This document shows positions 63,969 to 64,000 of a stretch of DNA of 64,000 nucleotides, piece after piece. The stretch is from Pseudomonas viciae (GTDB taxonomy: Bacteria; Pseudomonadota; Gammaproteobacteria; Pseudomonadales; Pseudomonadaceae). The notes under the pieces were generated by a model. The model was given only the letters and a program-made list of their open reading frames with translations. It did not search any database and was not told where the DNA came from. The stretch covers positions 6,099,001 to 6,163,000 of the forward strand of contig NZ_CP035088.1 in NCBI RefSeq assembly GCF_004786035.1. Direction: 5' to 3'. Both the position numbers and the translations under genes were made by a program. The stretch's first letter is position 1; every line of letters begins with the position of its first letter.

Positions 63969-64000
63969 CCGCCTTCGCGAGCAAGCCCGCTCCCACATTG
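63969..64000. repeat. REP unit cut by the right edge
   Basis: CTTCGCGAGCAAGCCCGCTC followed by CCACA; the partner arm, if any, is outside. Confidence 0.8.

Noticed and set aside
1..64000. CRISPR array, prophage or insertion sequence
   Set aside because: Repeats found are REP/REPIN palindromes without spacers of constant length; no integrase, transposase or phage structural gene was seen.

Overview
The window is chromosomal DNA from a soil- or plant-associated Pseudomonas of the P. fluorescens group. The evidence is the GC-rich codon use, complete pca, dav, pqq, bio, cre, sox and fdh gene sets in pseudomonad order, an Rsm-type sRNA gene driven by a GacA box, and about fifteen REP/REPIN elements of the GTGGGAGC...GCTCCCAC type, all between genes. 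No prophage, IS element, CRISPR array or rRNA gene was seen.

Bases 1-18 kb hold the end of a PAS-GGDEF-EAL protein, tRNA-Ile2(CAU), the protocatechuate branch (pcaQ, then pcaHG behind a palindromic PcaQ-type operator), an unknown membrane-anchored protein, an Lrp-family regulator with lysine monooxygenase/amidase genes (davBA), and the PQQ cluster pqqFABCDE plus an S9 peptidase. Bases 18-31 kb, mostly on the minus strand, hold a Pmp3-type peptide, an rsmX-like sRNA, three FadE-type acyl-CoA dehydrogenase paralogues with a diguanylate cyclase between two of them, and the biotin operon bioBFHCD. Two tandem PsrA-type operators precede the third dehydrogenase. Divergent from bioB is comF, and the region they share carries a promoter overlapped by a BirA-like box.

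Bases 32-44 kb hold modE, a Tat-exported PhoX phosphatase, srkA, rarD, gcvR, malate synthase glcB, a single-domain response regulator, and a cNMP/CBS/DUF294 protein coupled to a DEDDh exonuclease. Bases 44-50 kb hold an iron cell-surface-signalling unit: ECF sigma factor, FecR-type regulator, TonB receptor, PepSY reductase-like protein and a 59-aa membrane peptide. A GST follows. Bases 50.6-54.2 kb hold creBCD.

Bases 54.3-60.7 kb are the most accessory part. Two short stand-alone RHS-core proteins share an almost identical core but have unrelated, AT-rich C-terminal domains and no visible immunity gene. They flank a retropepsin-like protease, an acyltransferase, a DUF2780-like exported protein, two small exported or anchored proteins and a cold-shock protein. 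A palindrome ACTGTCA-N4-TGACAGT (lux-box-like) occurs twice intact and once degenerate upstream of genes in this block. The window ends with fdhA, purU and soxG, the sarcosine/C1 unit, whose remaining sox genes should lie beyond the right edge.
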